Part shown: piece by piece, positions 60,827 to 64,000 of the stretch | Layout: each line of letters opens with the position of its first letter | Numbering within the stretch: the stretch's first letter is position 1 | Translations under genes and position numbers: made by a program | The notes under the pieces: generated by a model | The model's input: the letters and a program-made list of their open reading frames with translations, nothing else | What the model was told of the DNA's origin: nothing | The model's database searches: none | NCBI RefSeq assembly: GCF_000764305.2 | Contig: NW_025931865.1 | Span: 63,551-127,550 of the forward strand | From: Hyalella azteca | Taxonomy: Eukaryota > Arthropoda > Malacostraca > Amphipoda > Hyalellidae | Direction of reading: 5' to 3' | Length of the DNA: 64,000 nt

Positions 60827-61382
60827 CTTAATATGAAATTACATGCTACAGATTTGCTTTGTGGCGAAAGGGTCATGGTAACCTCCGGTTACAATATATC
60901 AGCGAGTTTTTTGTGCTTATTTCATCCATAATTAAATTTCATTAAAGTTTCGTTGTAAATTTGACTCAACTTTTGCTGGCCCTGACTGATGAGTGATATT
61001 GTCGTTATTTCTTAAGTCAAAACTTTGCAATTAAAAATCTAAACCAAAGATTGCTAAGTTTTTTGTCATCTTTGATGAGAATTTAGCTCAAGTTGATTGC
61101 GATTGATGGATTAAAATTAGTTGGACATTTTTCAGCAGTTGAAATGAATTCACAGGATGGTCATATAAAATATTTGCTTAACAAAGAGGGCTTAATATAT
61201 CAGCATAACTCCTACAGATTGCTTATATTGTTTCCTCTTACAGTATAAAACCATTTTTTTCTAACATCACGAGCACACTCATCTTCTAGCCAAAGTTATA
61301 TATTATTTAGGTATATAAAATGTGGGTTCTGTTCAACAGTATTAAAATTACTCTGTCCCAAGCATCAAGTTCACATTCTTCT

Positions 61383-61601
61383 TCAAGCAGTCTTCTTTGA
61401 CGCGACCTCATTTGCATGTGGCCTGCGCGGTGTAAATGAAAGAAGTTCGAGATGAGTTCCCCCGAACCATCTTCCCCTTACCGGGGAATTGTTGGTAGTT
61501 CCCCTAGAACCATCTTCTCGTAAGGGGGAATTGCGCCAAGTGGGCTGATCTGGGATGGTTCTTCCCAATTCCTCTTGGCTGGGGAGGCCGTCACGCAACA
61601 T
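61383..61601 (-). CDS. Hypothetical GC-rich open frame
   Basis: A minus-strand ATG frame of 72 codons beginning MLRDGLPSQEELGRTIPDQP. It contains two related units (WRNSPLRE / TNNSPVRG with DGSRGT / RWFGGT), and a GTAAGG donor-like site follows NNSP. The composition is coding-like compared with its surroundings. Function is unknown, and it could equally be a fragment of a repeat. Confidence 0.22.
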   Translation of the reverse strand: MLRDGLPSQEELGRTIPDQPTWRNSPLREDGSRGTTNNSPVRGRWFGGTHLELLSFTPRRPHANEVASKKTA

Positions 61602-62185
61602 GGCAATGTTCTGATTGATTAGTGTTACTATTATATTACACAGAAGAATATTATATTAAAAAGAAGATTATTATGTTAAAGATATTCGTAACTACACAGA
61701 ATGTAATAAGACAGCAGATCATTATACAAGAGATCCTAGCGCTGAAGGTAATTACATGACAGGGTAATAAACTCAAAGTTACCGCAAATAAGGCAACTAT
61801 ATTGAAGTTAATTATTAAGAAAATCATTTCAAATAAGGTATTTCATAGCAGTTCATTACACAGGAAGTTCTACAAACCCGAACCACTACAGCGTCATCAC
61901 CTTCTTATTACTATGGATTTATTCCAATCAACAATGATGTAAAATTTTGCATAATGGAAATTTATCGTCTATGGACCCAATAAACAGCAATGTTAAGTGA
62001 TTACTAGAAATGATAATCGACCATGATAAATTGTTCACTTCGCTCCTTGACAATAAATAAAAATGAAGCCCCCACATTCTGAAATTAGAAATTAAAAAAT
62101 ATATACATAAGTAAATTTCGCCAGATTTTAAATAAAGAGTATTGTACTTCTTATTAGAACAGAATTTGAAATTACTGGACTCCAG

Positions 62186-62350
62186 TTATTGCTTGGCTAT
62201 TAATACAAAAGTAAACGCTGTAAAAATATTAGGAGACCCAGCGCCCAGCATCGACTCTCTGGTCATGAGTGGCTCTCGAAGGCTAGCCTCGCATTTCAGG
62301 CCGCAGAAGGCTGAAGTCTGGCAAGGTCTTCTGAAGTTTTGAGACCCAAT
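62186..62350 (+). CDS. Possible terminal exon fragment
   Basis: After TATTAG at about 62,231, a GC-richer plus frame reads GDPAPSIDSLVMSGSRRLAS and ends VWQGLLKF before TGA. AATAAA follows within a dozen bases. The minus strand is also open here, so the direction is uncertain. I do not recognise either peptide. The nearby atccgccatcttggattg is of a kind often found in repeats. Confidence 0.2.
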
Positions 62351-62454
62351 AAACAATTCGTCTCTGCCCTGAGGCGCGATCCGCCATCTTGGATTGTTTT
62401 GATGAACAGCACAAGTTTGACAGCAGACTTCTTCTGTCAGGCCTCCCTCCATCA

Positions 62455-62545
62455 GTCTTATTGAGGGGGCTTTAGAGTGGGATATTAGAGGGGGCATCTT
62501 ATTGAGGGGGCTTTAGAGAGGTATATTAGAGGGGGCATTCAGAGA
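62455..62545. repeat. Short G-rich tandem repeat
   Basis: Two units of ttgagggggctttagag plus tattagagggggcat. Confidence 0.85.
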
Positions 62546-63279
62546 CGGACATTAATGGCAGAGTCGCGCCCAGAAAGTTATTGAAAATGTAAAATTTAAA
62601 GGTGTTTATTAAAGGGAAAACGGAAAGCAATTGGAAATGAGAACACAGAATACAAATTATTTTAAATTTTTTCAGTTTGAATCACATTGGAAAAACTTTG
62701 ATGGAGTTTACAGTTGGCATCTATCGTTTACTAATTGTTATCTGATACCCTATGCTCGTCCAGCAGTCAGTTGATATTGTTCTATCAACTGACCAGCAAC
62801 CTTCAAGAAATATGATCGCATGAATCTGCCGAACAACATTCCTATCGTGACCGATAACGATCCTCAAAAGAATAGATGCCTGCGTTTGTGAATATTGCAC
62901 GCTATCGTTAAATATTCTATATGATCTCTGTTGATTAGTTAAAATGCAATAAACATTAAAAAATGAATAGGCCATATAATTGTTCAAATTGATTCAAACT
63001 TTCGGCCGTGGCTCTGATGTGCTCGTACGTCTTTGCCAGATTTGGTTAGGGTGAGTCACAGAAATATAAAAGTTGATGCAATAATGTAATTGCTACATAA
63101 TATGAATCACAGAAGTGCGAAATGTTGCCGCAATAATATAGTTTGGCACTAATTATTTCGAATATATCATCTATAAACTTCTGGATGTTCATGAAATAAT
63201 GCCTGTTTATGCTAACCTATCATATTTATTAAAGAGAAACCATGTCGATTTCGAAGCGACTGGAATTAATTCACAGTGC

Positions 63280-63892
63280 AATACAATTGACAGGAATTGA
63301 CTCTTATTACAAATTGACAGGAATTGACGTGATATTATAAATTGACAGGAATGGACTCGGAATTAAAAATTGACGGGAATTGAATCGCTTATTACTAATT
63401 GACGGCAATTGAAACGGTATTACAAATTGACAAGAATTGACTCGGTATTACAAATTGTCAGGAATTGACTCGGTATTGCAAATTGACAGGAATTGACTCG
63501 GTATTTTAAATTGACAGGAATTGACTCGGTATTACAATTTGACAGGAATTGATTTGGTATTAAAAATTGACAGGAAATGACTCGCTATTACAATTTGGCA
63601 AGAATTGACTCGGTATTGCAAATTGTCAGGAATTGACTCGGTATTACAAGTTGACAGGAATTGACTAGCTATTTCAAATTGACAGGAATTGACTAGGTAT
63701 TACAAGTTGACAGGAATTGACTCTGTATTACAAATTGGCAGGAATTGACTCTGTATTACAAATTGGCAGGAATGGACTCGGTATTACAAATTGACAGGAA
63801 TTGACTCGCTATTACAATTTGACAGGAACTGACTCGGTATTACAAATTGACAGGAATTGACTTGGTATTACAAATTGACAGGAATTGAGCTC
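63280..63892. repeat. 29-bp minisatellite (aattgacaggaattgactcg)
   Basis: About 21 units with gtattaca linkers, continuing almost to the end of the window. Confidence 0.95.
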
Positions 63893-64000
63893 TGACAAGT
63901 GCAGCGTTACTTCTGGGACCAGCGAACGAACAACGCTGTGATCATATGCAAACTTTGTTATGAAAACTGCAATTGAATTTACAGCCACCGGCACTAAATA

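Noticed and set aside
1..64000. tRNA and rRNA genes
   Set aside because: I looked for T-arm-like words and conserved rRNA segments and found none that fold or match convincingly.

Overview
This is a window of eukaryotic, animal-type nuclear DNA. It is AT-rich, has very little coding sequence, is crowded with minisatellites, and holds one large intron-rich gene made of phase-1 extracellular modules. The AT-rich introns, GC-richer exons, (ACAA)n-tailed retrotransposon remnants and combination of CCP, fibrinogen-like and C-type-lectin modules suggest an arthropod, perhaps a crustacean. That placement is inference and low in confidence.

The main content is one minus-strand gene running from about 53.5 kb down to 20.9 kb. 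I assembled it by hand from splice sites, reading phase and conserved cysteines, as about 30 exons coding for roughly 1,270 residues. Order from the N-terminus: a possible signal-peptide exon (53.5 kb, no ATG seen); CCP1 and CCP2 (48.2 and 47.6 kb); a fibrinogen-like (FBG) domain in six exons (46.5-40.4 kb); CCP3 (39.9 kb); a first C-type lectin domain in four exons (39.3-37.0 kb); a second in three exons (35.9-34.9 kb); eight more CCP modules (32.1-22.9 kb); and a short C-terminal exon (21.0 kb). Phases agree at every junction I could define. The product should be a heavily N-glycosylated cell-surface or secreted adhesion or recognition protein. I saw no transmembrane exon. I do not recognise this architecture from any named protein.

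The gene carries internal duplications. An FBG exon is tandemly duplicated. A two-exon CCP that has lost one disulfide is present twice (24.3-24.9 and 31.5-32.1 kb). A CCP half-exon is truncated at 30.3 kb. Some of the repetition is probably assembly artefact: a near-identical 1.19 kb block (29.1-30.3 = 33.6-34.8 kb) sits beside a 196-base N gap, and a Nextera mate-pair junction adapter remains at 28.4 kb.

The flanks (1-20.9 kb and 53.6-64 kb) hold no gene I can support firmly. They contain minisatellites of 10 to 60 bp period, a 1.57 kb TIR element with a partial inverted copy elsewhere, a 7.3-9.1 kb fold-back repeat, a 1 kb tandem duplication at 18.1-20.1 kb, three retrotransposon-like 3' ends near 3 kb, and a few GC/CpG-rich islets (10.1-10.35, 20.2-20.3, 53.56-53.74, 60.7-60.85, 61.4-61.6, 62.2-62.4 kb) that may be promoters or exons of unrecognised genes.
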